Source of the DNA: Lautropia dentalis
Lineage (GTDB): Bacteria; Pseudomonadota; Gammaproteobacteria; Burkholderiales; Burkholderiaceae_E
Assembly (NCBI RefSeq): GCF_003892345.1
Contig: NZ_RRUE01000001.1
Span: 1,752,078-1,816,077 of the forward strand
Direction: 5' to 3'
Length of the DNA stretch: 64,000 bases
The notes under the pieces were generated by a model, which saw only the letters and a list, made by a program, of their open reading frames with translations, had not been told where the DNA came from and searched no databases. This document shows positions 46,312 through 56,543 of this stretch, piece by piece. The position numbers were made by a program, and so were the translations under genes. How positions within the stretch are numbered: the stretch's first letter is position 1; the number at the start of each line of letters is the position of its first letter.

Positions 46312-47175
46312 TCAGTGAGCCAGCCCCAGCTGCCGGCGGGCCGCGGTGATGGTGTTCTGCAGCAGCATGGCAATGGTCATCGGCCCCACGCCACCCGGCA
46401 CCGGGGTGATCCAGCCGGCCACGTCCTTTGCGCCCTCGAAGTCCACGTCACCGGCCAGCTTGCCATCCGGCAGGCGGTTGATGCCCACGTCGATCACCAC
46501 TGCGCCCGGCTTGATCATGTCGGCCGTGATCATCCGGGGACGGCCCACGGCCACCACAAGAATGTCGGCGCGTCGTGTCTGGGCGGCCAGGTCGCGCGTC
46601 TTGCTGTTGCACAGCGTGACGGTGGCGCCTGCCTGCAGCAGCAGGTGCAGCTGCGGCTTGCCCACCAGATTGCTGGCGCCCACGATCACCGCTTCGGCGC
46701 CCCGCAGGGGTACCCCGGTGGTTTCCAGCAGGCGCATCACGCCCAGCGGCGTGCAGGGCACCAGCTGCGGTGCACCGGTCATCAGCGCCCCGGCATTGGC
46801 CACGTGAAAACCATCCACGTCCTTGATGGGCGAGATGGCCTCGATCACCCGCCGGGTATCGATATGGGCCGGCAGCGGCAGCTGCACCAGAATGCCATGC
46901 ACGGCCGGGTCGTGGTTCAGCCGGTCGAGCAGTGCCAGCAGGTCGGCCTCGCTGGTGCTTTCGGGCAGATGCTCGCTCACCGAATGAAAGCCGGCCGCTT
47001 CGCAGGCGCGGATCTTGTTGCGCACATAGACCTGGGAAGCAGCCGAATCGCCCACCAGAATCACGGCCAGTCCCGGGCGCTGGCCGGTGGCAGCCAGAAT
47101 CCGTTCGGCCGCCAGGCGGACCTCTTCTCGAACCTGTGCGGAGATGGCCTTGCCATCGATCAGTCGTGCAGTCAT
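46312..47175 (-). CDS. folD: Bifunctional FolD (methylenetetrahydrofolate dehydrogenase/cyclohydrolase)
   Basis: A 287-residue enzyme interconverting 5,10-methylene- and 10-formyl-tetrahydrofolate with NADP. Motifs: [20 protein letters not shown] (residues 34-53, containing the catalytic Tyr-x-x-x-Lys at YVRNK), [19 protein letters not shown] and [18 protein letters not shown]. The usual GRSxxVGxP reads GASNLVGKP here. Length is normal. Confidence 0.95.
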   Translation of the reverse strand: MTARLIDGKAISAQVREEVRLAAERILAATGQRPGLAVILVGDSAASQVYVRNKIRACEAAGFHSVSEHLPESTSEADLLALLDRLNHDPAVHGILVQLPLPAHIDTRRVIEAISPIKDVDGFHVANAGALMTGAPQLVPCTPLGVMRLLETTGVPLRGAEAVIVGASNLVGKPQLHLLLQAGATVTLCNSKTRDLAAQTRRADILVVAVGRPRMITADMIKPGAVVIDVGINRLPDGKLAGDVDFEGAKDVAGWITPVPGGVGPMTIAMLLQNTITAARRQLGLAH

Positions 47176-47313
47176 GGGAAAGTGCTTCCTCGGGCAGGGA
47201 TGAACAATGAGCCTGAATCGTACCCGGAAGGCCGCGAACCTGCCTGCACGGCCTGCTTATGTGTTAAATAGCGTTAACCGGTGGCCCGTCAAGTAATTTT
47301 TGCCCGAAACGAC

Positions 47314-47343
47314 TTGCGCCCCCTGCCAAAAACTGGTTATTAT
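47314..47343 (+). promoter_or_regulatory. Promoter for the tRNA-Ala/tRNA-Glu operon
   Basis: TTGCGC (47314-47319) and TATTAT (47338-47343) are spaced by 18 bp. Initiation would fall near 47350, about 22 nt before the first tRNA-Ala. Confidence 0.55.
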
Positions 47344-47371
47344 CCCATTTATCGACTGATTGCGATTCCAC

Positions 47372-47447
<76 letters not shown>

Positions 47448-47508
47448 GCTTTCAGTCCGGTCAATCCTGCACAGGGTTGTTGCAGTAAACGCATACAGTG
47501 CAGTTCAC

Positions 47509-47584
47509 GTCCCGTTCGTCTAGAGGCCTAGGACATCACCCTTTCACGGTGAGTACAGGGGTTCGAATCCCCTACGGGACGCCA
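47509..47584 (+). tRNA. tRNA-Glu(TTC), copy 1
   Basis: A 76-nt gene: acceptor GTCCCGT/ACGGGAC, anticodon loop CTTTCAC giving TTC, T-loop GTTCGAATC, 3' GCCA encoded. It lies 61 nt after tRNA-Ala copy 1. Confidence 0.97.
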
Positions 47585-47642
47585 CAAGGCGCAGGTGCTC
47601 GTCACCCGCGTTTTTTGTTGGAACTGCAGGCATGCGCCGCTT

Positions 47643-47718
<76 letters not shown>

Positions 47719-47722
47719 AGAA

Positions 47723-47798
47723 GTCCCGTTCGTCTAGAGGCCTAGGACATCACCCTTTCACGGTGAGTACAGGGGTTCGAATCCCCTACGGGACGCCA
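47723..47798 (+). tRNA. tRNA-Glu(TTC), copy 2
   Basis: Identical to copy 1, only 4 nt after tRNA-Ala copy 2. A weak hairpin CCATC/GATGG then TTTCT at 47796-47815 could end the transcript. Confidence 0.97.
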
Positions 47799-48182
47799 TC
47801 TTTCCGGATGGTTTCTCCATCCCGGCACTGCAGTAAATCCCGTCCTGTCATTTCGCTTCGGTCATTTTCGTCCAGGCATCCTGTTGCGTGCGCCGTTCTG
47901 CGTGCATGTGGTCTGTATCCATCCATCGCCCGTCCGTGTGGTATGCGCGCCAGTGCGGGAACGAATGAGCACTGCACGCGCCAGTCGTATTTGCCGTGTG
48001 CGCAGAGCCTGCCGTATGTATGGGACCTTATGGGACCTGTCACGCGAAACGCACACCGCTCTGGCGACATGCTGCTGCCATGGTGCCTTCTGGCCTGTTC
48101 CGATCCTGGGCCCAAAGTGCTCGCAGACTTCTGCAGAGAATCCTGATGGACAGAATGCTGCCCGAAGACGGAAAGCCGGGAC
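47799..48182. other. Non-coding stretch between tRNA-Glu and the tRNA-Leu terminator
   Basis: No gene, repeat or RNA recognised apart from the weak hairpin at the left edge. Confidence 0.4.
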
Positions 48183-48219
48183 GAAAAAAATCCCGCTGCA
48201 GCAGGAACTGGAGCGGGAT
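48183..48219 (-). terminator. Rho-independent terminator of tRNA-Leu
   Basis: On the minus strand ATCCCGC (48219-48213) and GCGGGAT (48196-48190) form a stem with a 16-nt loop that ends in a run of seven T (48190-48184). Confidence 0.75.
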
Positions 48220-48258
48220 CTTTCAGATTCAAACCGGTTGAAAACCAGTCTGAAGAAT

Positions 48259-48345
48259 TGGTGCCCAGAAGAGGACTCGAACCTCCACACCATTGCTGGC
48301 GCCAGGACCTGAACCTGGTGCGTCTACCAATTCCGCCATCTGGGC
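48259..48345 (-). tRNA. tRNA-Leu(CAG)
   Basis: An 87-nt gene on the minus strand. Acceptor GCCCAGA, D-arm TGGCGGAATTGGTAGACGCA, anticodon stem CCAGG/CCTGG with TTCAGGT giving CAG, long variable arm, T-loop GTTCGAGTC, 3' CCA. Confidence 0.95.
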
Positions 48346-48390
48346 AATCGATAAAATGGTATTTTAGGTGTTTTTCTGGGCTTGTCAAAC

Positions 48391-51141
48391 ATGCAAGAGA
48401 CAATCGATCCTCCCAGCCGACAGGCCATTCTGGATACGCTGGCCGAGGAGGGGGCGCCGCTCGGCATCGAACAGCTGATCGAGCGCCTGCAGGTGCCCGA
48501 TGAGGCACTGGTGGGCATGCGGCGTCGTGTGGCCGCCATGCAGCGCGACGGGCAGATTCTCGCCGGGCGCAAGGGCGCCCTGATGCTGGTCAGCCGCATC
48601 GACCTGATTCCCGGCCGGGTGTCCGGCCACCGGGATGGTTTCGGCTTCATGCTGCCGGATGACGGCAGCCCCGACATCTTTCTGCCGCCGCGCGAGATGG
48701 CCAAGGTGATGCACGGCGACCGGGTACTGGTGCGCCGCATCGGCGCCGACAGCCGGGGCCGGCCCGAAGGCAAGATCGTCGAGATCACACTGCGCAACCC
48801 GCGCCCCGTGGTGGGCCGGCTGGTCAGTGAGCGCGGCGTGCTGATGCTCGCTCCCGAAGACCAGCGCATCAAGCACGACATCCTCATCGAGCCCGGTGGT
48901 GCGGGCGGGGCACAGCCGGGACAGGTGGTGTCGGCCGTCATCATCGAACCACCGGGCTGGAACAAGCCGCCCATCGCCCGTGTCACCGAAGTGCTGGGCA
49001 GCATGGACGATACCGGCATGGAAATCGAGATTGCCGTGCGCAAGTTCGACGTGCCGCACCGCTTTCCCGATGACGTGCTGGCCGAGGCCGACGCACTGCC
49101 CGACACGCTGCGCCCGGCCGACTACCGCAACCGCGTGGACCTGCGCGATGTGGCACTGGTCACCATCGACGGGGAGGACGCCCGCGACTTCGACGATGCC
49201 GTCTACTGCGAGGCCGTCACCGATGCCCGAGGCCGGCCGAAGGGCTGGCGCCTGCTGGTGGCCATTGCCGATGTCAGCCACTATGTGCGCCCCGGCAGCC
49301 CGCTGGATGCCGAAGCGCAGTCCCGCACCACCTCGGTGTATTTTCCGCGTCGCGTCATTCCGATGCTGCCGGAAAAACTCTCCAATGGCCTGTGCTCGAT
49401 CAACCCCGAGGTCGACCGGCTGGTGCTGGTGGCCGACATGGTGATCGATACGGCCGGCGAGGTCATTGCCTACCAGTTCTATCCGGCCGTCATGCATTCG
49501 GCAGCCCGGCTGACCTACAACGAGGTCTGGGGCATTCTGGGTGGAGACGACGTGGCCGCCATCGAACGCCGCAGCGCGCTGCTGCCCCGCCTGCACGAGC
49601 TGTATGCGCTCTATCAGGCGCTGGAAGCTGCGCGGAAGAAGCGGGGGGCCATCGAATTCGACACCCCCGAAACGAAAATGCTCTGCGATGCACAGGGCCG
49701 CATCACCGAAATCGTCGCCCAGAGCCGCAACGATGCCCACCGGCTGATCGAGGAATGCATGCTGGCTGCCAATACCTGCGCAGCCGATTTTCTGGTGCGC
49801 AACAAACACCCGGGACTGTACCGGGTGCACGAGGGCCCCAGTGCCGACCGGCTGGCCAAACTGCGTGAATTTCTGGCGGGTGCCGGCCTGTCGCTGGGCA
49901 ATGCGGCCCAGGAAGCGAAGGAAAAACGCGGACCCCGGCCGCAGGACTACCAGATTCTTTCGCAGCGCATCCATGGCCGCCCGGACGCCGCGCTGCTGCA
50001 GACCATGATGCTGCGCTCCATGCAGCAGGCCGTCTACACCCCAGACAACCAGGGGCACTTCGGCCTGGCCTATGACGCCTATGCCCACTTCACCTCGCCG
50101 ATCCGCCGCTATCCGGACCTGCTGAATCACCGTGCCATCAAGGCGCTGCTCGAACATCGCCGTTATCAGCCCGCCATCACGTGTGCCGGGCCGTCCGCCG
50201 GCGAAGAGGCTGCTGCCGATGGGCGCGCGCATGAGGCCGGGCGGGCGCGTGCAGCCGGCGCCGCTGCGCCAGCGGCTGGGGGGGGGGCCTCCCGGGGCCG
50301 GGATTCCGTGTCCCGCGGTGAATCGCTGGCCGTCTGGGAATCGCTGGGCCAGATCTGCTCGGCCAACGAACGCCGTGCCGACGAAGCCAGTCGCGACGTG
50401 CAGGCCTGGCTGAAGTGCGTCTACATGCGTGACCGCATCGGCGACCATTATCGTGGGCATATCACCGGTGTGGCGCCGTTTGGCCTCTTCATCACGCTGG
50501 ATGACCTGTACGTGGAAGGCATGGCACACGTGTCCGAACTGGGCAGCGAATATTTCCGCTTCGACGAGGCGACCCAGATGCTGATGGGCGAACGCACCGG
50601 TAAATGCTACGCCCTGACCGACGAGGTCGAGGTGGAAGTGATAGCCGTCAATCTGGAAGCACGACGCATCGATTTTCGCCTGCTGAACGACAGCAGCCGG
50701 CGCCGTGCCGATGATGCCCGTATGTCGGCGCGTGCCGGCGGCAGCCCGTCCCGGTCATCGGCACGCAGCGTCGACCCGTCCCGTGCAGCGGAGCATGCTG
50801 CCGGCTCGTCCCGCACCCAGACGCGCTTTGCCGGTACGCCGTCCCGCGCAGCGGAGCGTACGGCCAGTGCGTCATCTTCCGCAGCGGAGCGCACGGCCAG
50901 TGTGTCATCTCCCACAGTGGAACGCACGGCGAGCACCGCTCCCACCCGCACACCGGGGCGGGGCGCTGGCAGTCGCGCTGCTTCGCAGGCTGAAAAGCCC
51001 ACGGTCAAACTGGGGCGCCGCTCCGCGGCCCGCACTGCCACGACAGGCCGTGCGGGGGCCTCTGCTGCCAGGGCCGGAGCAGGGCGCTCGGGCACCACGG
51101 CCAAACCACCCCGGGCTTCCACCCGGAAACGCAGCAGCTGA
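48391..51141 (+). CDS. rnr: Ribonuclease R with insertion and long basic tail
   Basis: A 916-residue 3'-5' exoribonuclease from ATG 48391 (an in-frame TTG lies at 48382). Order: winged-helix-like N-terminus, cold-shock OB domains (GRVSGHRDGFGFMLPDDGSP), RNB catalytic domain with DGEDARDFDDAVYC near residue 262 and FTSPIRRYPDLLNH, then S1 (HYRGHITGVAPFGLFITLDD). About 55 Ala/Gly-rich residues are inserted at residues 590-646 between the RNB end and its last part. The final 145 residues are Ser/Ala/Arg-rich with repeats like PSRAAERTAS. It degrades structured RNA, and the tail may bind RNA. Confidence 0.94.
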   Translation: MQETIDPPSRQAILDTLAEEGAPLGIEQLIERLQVPDEALVGMRRRVAAMQRDGQILAGRKGALMLVSRIDLIPGRVSGHRDGFGFMLPDDGSPDIFLPPREMAKVMHGDRVLVRRIGADSRGRPEGKIVEITLRNPRPVVGRLVSERGVLMLAPEDQRIKHDILIEPGGAGGAQPGQVVSAVIIEPPGWNKPPIARVTEVLGSMDDTGMEIEIAVRKFDVPHRFPDDVLAEADALPDTLRPADYRNRVDLRDVALVTIDGEDARDFDDAVYCEAVTDARGRPKGWRLLVAIADVSHYVRPGSPLDAEAQSRTTSVYFPRRVIPMLPEKLSNGLCSINPEVDRLVLVADMVIDTAGEVIAYQFYPAVMHSAARLTYNEVWGILGGDDVAAIERRSALLPRLHELYALYQALEAARKKRGAIEFDTPETKMLCDAQGRITEIVAQSRNDAHRLIEECMLAANTCAADFLVRNKHPGLYRVHEGPSADRLAKLREFLAGAGLSLGNAAQEAKEKRGPRPQDYQILSQRIHGRPDAALLQTMMLRSMQQAVYTPDNQGHFGLAYDAYAHFTSPIRRYPDLLNHRAIKALLEHRRYQPAITCAGPSAGEEAAADGRAHEAGRARAAGAAAPAAGGGASRGRDSVSRGESLAVWESLGQICSANERRADEASRDVQAWLKCVYMRDRIGDHYRGHITGVAPFGLFITLDDLYVEGMAHVSELGSEYFRFDEATQMLMGERTGKCYALTDEVEVEVIAVNLEARRIDFRLLNDSSRRRADDARMSARAGGSPSRSSARSVDPSRAAEHAAGSSRTQTRFAGTPSRAAERTASASSSAAERTASVSSPTVERTASTAPTRTPGRGAGSRAASQAEKPTVKLGRRSAARTATTGRAGASAARAGAGRSGTTAKPPRASTRKRSS

Positions 51142-51243
51142 CTGCCCTGTGCTCATCTGGTGAATTCGCCAGGGGGCGCTTCCTGACCCCTTTCTGCCCC
51201 GCCGGCCACGCGGCCGGTTCGGCTTCCTTTCGGAATATCCCTC

Positions 51244-51993
51244 ATGCAGCTCTATGGTTTCCATGCGGTGATGGCGCGGCTGCGCCAGGCACCGGCCAGC
51301 TTCAAGTCACTGTATGTGGACCGCCAGCGCGATGACACGCGTGTGCGCGACCTGCTGAAACTGGCACAACAGCAGCAGGTGCAGATCACCCGTGTCGAGG
51401 CGGGGCGGCTGGACCGCATGGCCGGCGGAAAACGTCATCAGGGTGTGGTGGCGCAGGTGGAGACGCAGACCATCAATACCGACCTGCCCACGCTGCTGCG
51501 GGATCTGGAAGGCCGCGAACGGCCGCCGTTCCTGCTGCTGCTCGACGGTGTGACCGATCCGCGCAACCTCGGTGCCTGCCTGCGCAGCGCCGATGGCGCC
51601 GGCGTCGATGCCGTGATCGCCCCCAAGGACCATGCCGCCCCGCTGACCGACGTGGCCATGCACACGGCCAGTGGGGCAGGGGAGTCGGTGCCCTACATTC
51701 TGGTCACGAACCTGGTGCGTACCGTGGAGCAGCTGCAGGACGCTGGCTTTCAGGTGTATGGTCTGGCCGACCAGGCCGATGCCGACCTCTATCAGACCCG
51801 CTTCGAAGGGCCCGTGGCCATCGTCATGGGCGCCGAGGACAAGGGTCTGCGCCGGCTGGTGCGCGAGCAGTGCGACGTGCTGCTGTCCATCCCGATGATG
51901 GGTAGTGTGTCCAGCCTCAATGTTTCGGTGGCTACCGGCGTGGTGGTGTACGAAGTGCTGCGCCAGCGGCAGGCGCAGGGCATTAGCAGGTAA
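51244..51993 (+). CDS. rlmB: 23S rRNA 2'-O-ribose methyltransferase RlmB (SpoU family)
   Basis: A 249-residue SPOUT enzyme methylating G2251 of 23S rRNA. N-terminal substrate-binding part: MQLYGFHAVMARLRQAP. Catalytic motifs: DGVTDPRNLGACLRSADGAG, VAIVMGAEDKGLRRL and PMMGSVSSLNVSVATGVVVY. Length is normal. It starts 103 bp after rnr, the usual order rnr-rlmB. Confidence 0.95.
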   Translation: MQLYGFHAVMARLRQAPASFKSLYVDRQRDDTRVRDLLKLAQQQQVQITRVEAGRLDRMAGGKRHQGVVAQVETQTINTDLPTLLRDLEGRERPPFLLLLDGVTDPRNLGACLRSADGAGVDAVIAPKDHAAPLTDVAMHTASGAGESVPYILVTNLVRTVEQLQDAGFQVYGLADQADADLYQTRFEGPVAIVMGAEDKGLRRLVREQCDVLLSIPMMGSVSSLNVSVATGVVVYEVLRQRQAQGISR

Positions 51994-52052
51994 ATGCCCT
52001 CCTGAATATTCTGCCCGGCCGGGTCATGTGGCCTGCCGGCACGCTGGTGTGC

Positions 52053-52133
52053 GTGCATGACTGTGCTGGCGGTGTCCTGAAGCCCATCGAGGATGCCGCG
52101 CCCCTGCCACCTTGTCCCGCACACCCAAAGGGG
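52053..52133 (+). repeat. Dispersed repeat R2, copy 2
   Basis: Shares GTGCATGACTGTGCTGGC (52053-52070), CCATCGAGGAT (52084-52094), CCTTGTCCCG (52110-52119) and CCCAAAGGGG (52124-52133) with 27039-27133, in the same order. Confidence 0.55.
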
Positions 52134-52208
52134 ATTCCGTGGGGTCGAATGAGTTCGTGCACGCTCCCGCCAGTACCTGTGTTCCCCGGAGCCGGGCCTG
52201 ATCCCGAA

Positions 52209-53654
52209 TCAGAACCGCTGCACACTGTCGTCCAGCGATTCCAGCCGGAATTCGGTGCGATTCCTGCGCACCAGCCGCAGCATACCCGTGACGGCCACCG
52301 GCACCAGCGCCGCCAGCAGAAAGGATTCCAGCAGCGTGTCCATGGGCTGGTCCGGGCGGGGGAACATCATCAGCCCTGCCGCCAGCCCGGCCAGCGTGCC
52401 CAGCAGCGCATCCACCCCATCATGCCGGCGGCTCCAGAGTCCGAAAAATACCGGAAAGGCCGCCGCTGCACAGAGCAGATCGGCCAGCAGGAACAGGTAC
52501 AGCACACTGAAGCCCTGCGCCGCCACGATCATCACCGGAATGGCCAGCAGCAGCACCAGCCCGCGTGACAGCCGCAGCAGCCGGGCCTGCGACGCCTGGG
52601 GCATCAGTCGCGCGCTATCCACGGCAATGATGCTGCCGATGGCACTGATGGCCGTATCGGCACTGCTCATCACCAGCGACAGCCCCAGCGGAATGAAGGC
52701 CAGTGCCACCCACGGCACCACCCTGGGGATCACCACGGCAAAGAGGGCCACCGAGGCCTCGCCGCCCGGCTCCAGTGCCACCCAGGCCAGACCGAACATG
52801 CCCATCAGGAAAATGAACGGCACCACCAGCAGCCCGCCCAGCAGAAAGCCGCGCTGCATGTCCACCACCGAGCGGGCCGCATAGACGCGCTGCCAGCTGC
52901 CCTGGTGAAAGATACCGGTGAGCAGAATGGCCACGAAGAAGGTTGCACCCGCCTTCAGTCCAGCCGAATCGCCCAGATCCAGCAGATGGGGGGCCTTCTG
53001 CATCAGCCGTTCCGAAACGGGGCCAGGTCCGCCCGTGATGTGCCAGCCCACCGCCACCAGCGCCAGCAGCAGCGGCACGATGATGATGATCTGCACCTTG
53101 TCGGTGAAGATCGACGCCTGCAGCCCGCCCACCGCCGTGTAGAGCAGCACCGTGCCCATCACGATCACCGCCGTCAGCCCCATCGGCACCGGTGCCAGCA
53201 GCGTCATCAGCATCGAAATGGCCGTGATCTCCGCGGTCAGCTCGATGAACACATAGAACACCATGATGGCCAGCGTCAGGCCGTACAGGGGTCGGCCATA
53301 GCGGGCAATCAGATATTCCGTCAGCGAATGCCCATGGGGCATCAGCTCGCGCATGCGCCGCCCCAGAACCAGCATGGCCACCAGGGGTGACATCGAACCC
53401 AGCGCATAGCCGATCACCGCCGACATCCCGCCCCAGGTAGCCGACTCGGCCGGGGAGAGCAGAATCCATGCCCCCAGCGCCGAGGCCAGCAGTGTGGCCA
53501 GCGTGGCAATGGGACCCTGCGTATTGCGCGCCGTGACGAAGGCGTCGAGATCCTCGTTGTGCCGCCGGGCATACAGGATGCCGGCCGCCGCAAAGAGTGC
53601 AGAAAAGACCACCAGCCAGCAAATGGCCTCGGTGGTGCCGAGTGGGGTATTCAC
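52209..53654 (-). CDS. Sodium:solute symporter under a TPP riboswitch (candidate thiamine-precursor transporter)
   Basis: A 481-residue SSS-family transporter with about 13 helices. GTG 53654 is the start, with AGGAGG 6 nt upstream. Visible marks are NTQGPIATLATLLASALGAW, AESATWGGMSAVIGYALGS and LGLSLVMSSADTAISAIGS, the last being the sodium-site segment of this family. A TPP riboswitch immediately upstream puts it in the thiamine regulon; comparative work has proposed SSS members (ThiV) as hydroxymethylpyrimidine importers. The exact substrate is inference. Confidence 0.87.
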   Translation of the reverse strand: MNTPLGTTEAICWLVVFSALFAAAGILYARRHNEDLDAFVTARNTQGPIATLATLLASALGAWILLSPAESATWGGMSAVIGYALGSMSPLVAMLVLGRRMRELMPHGHSLTEYLIARYGRPLYGLTLAIMVFYVFIELTAEITAISMLMTLLAPVPMGLTAVIVMGTVLLYTAVGGLQASIFTDKVQIIIIVPLLLALVAVGWHITGGPGPVSERLMQKAPHLLDLGDSAGLKAGATFFVAILLTGIFHQGSWQRVYAARSVVDMQRGFLLGGLLVVPFIFLMGMFGLAWVALEPGGEASVALFAVVIPRVVPWVALAFIPLGLSLVMSSADTAISAIGSIIAVDSARLMPQASQARLLRLSRGLVLLLAIPVMIVAAQGFSVLYLFLLADLLCAAAAFPVFFGLWSRRHDGVDALLGTLAGLAAGLMMFPRPDQPMDTLLESFLLAALVPVAVTGMLRLVRRNRTEFRLESLDDSVQRF

Positions 53655-53664
53655 GAATAATCCT

Positions 53665-53778
53665 CCTTCCCTTCGCCGGCATGATCCGGATCAGGTTCTA
53701 AGGGTCTTGGCGGTATGCCAACTCTCAGTCCGCGCACATCACGCTGGCCATGCCAGCCCGATGCGAGGGACTCCCCCA
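53665..53778 (-). promoter_or_regulatory. TPP (thi-box) riboswitch
   Basis: On the minus strand the order is GGGGGAGTCCC, then CTGAGAG, ACCCTTAGAACCTGATCCGG and CATGCCGGCGAAGGGAAG. These are the conserved parts of the thiamine-pyrophosphate aptamer. It ends just before the ribosome-binding site of the transporter, so it likely controls translation by hiding the AGGAGG. Confidence 0.95.
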
Positions 53779-53789
53779 GGAACGGCAGC

Positions 53790-53795
53790 ATTATA
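53790..53795 (-). promoter_or_regulatory. -10 box upstream of the TPP riboswitch
   Basis: TATAAT on the minus strand, 12 bp before the aptamer's first conserved helix. The -35 is not a clear match. Confidence 0.5.
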
Positions 53796-53911
53796 GGAAC
53801 GTTTCGTATTCAGGGTTTTCCCGGATCAATGTCTCCCCGTGTCGAAGCCGCAATGCCTGAAAAGGCGGGGGCGCGTGCAGTGACATCCGGAGGACGGCTT
53901 CGATGGGAAAC

Positions 53912-54031
53912 GCCCCGGACTGCGGGTTGCTTCTTTCGCTCAGCACTGGCGCGAACAGACACCTGCCTTCGTAGGCGCGGTTCACCCGCGACTGCGTGAA
54001 ATCGCGAAAGAAGCAACCCTCCGCCCGGGGC
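53912..54031. repeat. Short palindromic element with 28-bp arms
   Basis: Arms at 53912-53939 and 54004-54031; three mismatches in 28, of which the inner 16 bp (53924-53939 / 54004-54019) are perfect. The loop is 64 nt. Only one copy is seen. It lies beside copy C, and the motif GACGGCTTCGA at its left also flanks copy A. Confidence 0.75.
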
Positions 54032-54110
54032 TTGCGGCTGGCAGAGGACGGCCGGAGCTTCTTGCGCTTTTCTGTCGCGTCGAAGCCGCAATGCCATGAA
54101 TCCGGGAAGT

Positions 54111-54296
54111 GGCCCGGGGAGCGGGAGGCTCCTGCGGCGATTTCGCGGTACGCGTGAACGACTTTCTGACAGTCGGGCGTCAGCCCGATTGTCGGAAAGT
54201 GTTTTAGCGCTGGAGGTTTGTTGACCACGACGCAGGTCGTGGGCAACAAAGCTTCAGTGAGCGTATGAGCCGCAGGAGCCTCCCGCTCCCCGGGCC
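54111..54296 (+). repeat. Dispersed palindromic element, copy C
   Basis: Perfect 28-bp arms at 54111-54138 and 54269-54296, total 186 bp. Two internal hairpins: 54162-54178 with 54183-54199, and 54217-54231 with 54236-54250. It folds as a three-stem structure closed by the outer stem, upstream of thrS. The stretch 53800-54471 has no gene. Confidence 0.87.
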
Positions 54297-54471
54297 GCCC
54301 CACCCGAAGTCGTCTTCCGTGAACAGCCGCTACCCCCCAAAGCCGTCCTCCACACGCTCCACCGTTGTACTGACACAACGAATCCCAGAATCCCCCGCAC
54401 CCTGTGATATCTTTCCGGCTTGCTTGAATAGGCTTCCTGCGTTTTCAGAAACCCTCACCTCCTGCCCAGAC

Positions 54472-56382
54472 GTGCCCATCATCTCCCTGCCGGACGGCTC
54501 CCAACGCCGCTTCGATGAAGCTGTCACGGTGGCCCAGATTGCCGCCTCCATTGGTCCCGGACTTGCCAAGGCCGCCATCGCCGGCCGCGTCAACGGAAAA
54601 CTCGTCGACCTCTCCCGCACCGTCACCGACGACGCCGAGGTCGCCATCGTCACCGACAGGGATCCAGACGGCCTGCACATCATCCGGCACTCCACCGCAC
54701 ACCTGATGGCCTACGCCGTGCAGGATCTGTTTCCCGAGGCACAGGTCACCATCGGCCCCGTCATCGAAAACGGCTTCTACTACGACTTTGCCTACAAGCG
54801 CCCCTTCACACCCGAAGACCTCGCCGCCATCGAAAAACGCATGCACGAGCTGGCAAAGCTCGACGAGGAAGTCGTGCGCGAGGAATGGGACCGTGACGAG
54901 GCTACAAAATACTTCCTCTCGGTCGGCGAAAAATACAAGGCCGAGATCATCCAGTCCATCCCGGCCGAAGAAGACATCACCTTCTATCGCGAAGGCCGCT
55001 TCGTCGACCTCTGCCGCGGGCCGCACGTACCCTCCACCGGCAAGCTGAAGGTCTTCAAGCTGATGAAGGTGGCCGGCGCCTACTGGCGCGGCGACGCCAA
55101 CAACGAGATGCTGCAGCGCATCTACGGCACCGCTTGGGCCAAAAAGGACGAGCAGGACGCCTACCTGCACATGCTCGAAGAGGCCGAAAAGCGCGACCAC
55201 CGCCGGCTGGGCAAGGAACTGGACCTGTTCCATACCCAGTCCGAGGCCCCGGGCATGGTGTTCTGGCATCCGCGCGGCTGGGAGATCTGGCAGCGGATCG
55301 AACAGTACATCCGCGACCGCTACCGCGAAAATGGCTACCAGGAAGTGCGCTGCCCGCAGATCCTCGACGTGGACCTGTGGAAGCGTTCCGGCCACTGGGA
55401 CAACTACAAGGAGAACATGTTCTTCTCCGAATCCGAGAAGCGCGAGTATGCCGTCAAACCGATGAACTGCCCGGGCCACGTGCAGCTCTTCAATGCCGGC
55501 CTGCGCAGCTATCGCGACCTGCCGCTGCGCTACGCCGAATTCGGCTCCTGCCACCGCAACGAACCCTCGGGAGCGCTGCACGGCATCATGCGCGTGCGCG
55601 GCTTCACGCAGGACGATGGCCACATCTTCTGTACCGAGGCACAGGTGCAGGAAGAGGTCACCCGCTTCCACCAGCAGGCCATGGCCGTGTACCGGGATTT
55701 TGGCTTTGACCAGGTCTCGGTCAAGCTGGCCCTGCGCCCGGACCAGCGTCTGGGTACCGACGAGGCGTGGGACCACGCCGAGAACGCCCTGCGTGCGGCG
55801 CTGTCCGCCTGCGACGTGTCGTGGGAGGAACTGCCGGGCGAGGGCGCCTTCTATGGCCCGAAAATCGAGTATCACCTGAAGGACTCCATCGGCCGGGCCT
55901 GGCAGGTGGGCACCATTCAGTACGACCCGATGATGCCCGAGCGCCTGGACGCCGAATACGTGGCCGAGGACAACAGCCGCCGCCGTCCGATCATGCTGCA
56001 CCGGGCCATCGTCGGCTCGATGGAGCGCTTCATCGGCATGCTGATCGAGCACCACGCCGGTGCCATGCCCACCTGGCTGGCGCCGGTACAGGTGGCCGTG
56101 CTCACGGTGACGGACTCGGCCGCAGACTATGCCGAAGACATCCGGCAACGGCTGATAAAACAAGGATTTAGGGTTATCTCGGATTTGCGGGGCGACAAGA
56201 TCGGCTATAAAATCCGGGAGCACAGCCTGCAGAAGATTCCCTACCTCGTCGTGGTCGGCGAGAAGGACCGGCAGGCCGGCACGCTGGCCGTCCGGGCCCG
56301 GGGTGGCAAGGATCTGGGCAGCATGAGTTTCGACGGTTTTGCCGGTCTGCTGTCGCAGCAGGTGGCAGACAAGGTACATTGA
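54472..56382 (+). CDS. thrS: Threonyl-tRNA synthetase
   Basis: A 636-residue class II synthetase from GTG 54472 ([20 protein letters not shown]). The upstream open frame to 54265 crosses a repeat and is non-coding. Domains: TGS (1-65), editing domain with [16 protein letters not shown], catalytic domain with the zinc ligand in [11 protein letters not shown] and motif 2 near [20 protein letters not shown], then the anticodon-binding C-terminus ([20 protein letters not shown]). Length is normal. infC follows. Confidence 0.96.
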   Translation: MPIISLPDGSQRRFDEAVTVAQIAASIGPGLAKAAIAGRVNGKLVDLSRTVTDDAEVAIVTDRDPDGLHIIRHSTAHLMAYAVQDLFPEAQVTIGPVIENGFYYDFAYKRPFTPEDLAAIEKRMHELAKLDEEVVREEWDRDEATKYFLSVGEKYKAEIIQSIPAEEDITFYREGRFVDLCRGPHVPSTGKLKVFKLMKVAGAYWRGDANNEMLQRIYGTAWAKKDEQDAYLHMLEEAEKRDHRRLGKELDLFHTQSEAPGMVFWHPRGWEIWQRIEQYIRDRYRENGYQEVRCPQILDVDLWKRSGHWDNYKENMFFSESEKREYAVKPMNCPGHVQLFNAGLRSYRDLPLRYAEFGSCHRNEPSGALHGIMRVRGFTQDDGHIFCTEAQVQEEVTRFHQQAMAVYRDFGFDQVSVKLALRPDQRLGTDEAWDHAENALRAALSACDVSWEELPGEGAFYGPKIEYHLKDSIGRAWQVGTIQYDPMMPERLDAEYVAEDNSRRRPIMLHRAIVGSMERFIGMLIEHHAGAMPTWLAPVQVAVLTVTDSAADYAEDIRQRLIKQGFRVISDLRGDKIGYKIREHSLQKIPYLVVVGEKDRQAGTLAVRARGGKDLGSMSFDGFAGLLSQQVADKVH

Positions 56383-56543
56383 GGCCGGTGGGAGTGCTGC
56401 AGCAGAGGTTGCGGTGCTCCTTTTGGCCATTCGGGGGCCGTACATGCCTGTGTGGCGTGTACAGGGCATGAAGCTCGGGGCTTCCGCTGCGCCGCCAGCC
56501 GCGTGCTGCCGGCATTCGTTCAGTTCATTCGGAGAAAATCAGC

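Noticed and set aside
54265-54471. N-terminal extension of thrS
   Set aside because: The open frame upstream of GTG 54472 crosses palindromic copy C and does not resemble the TGS domain.
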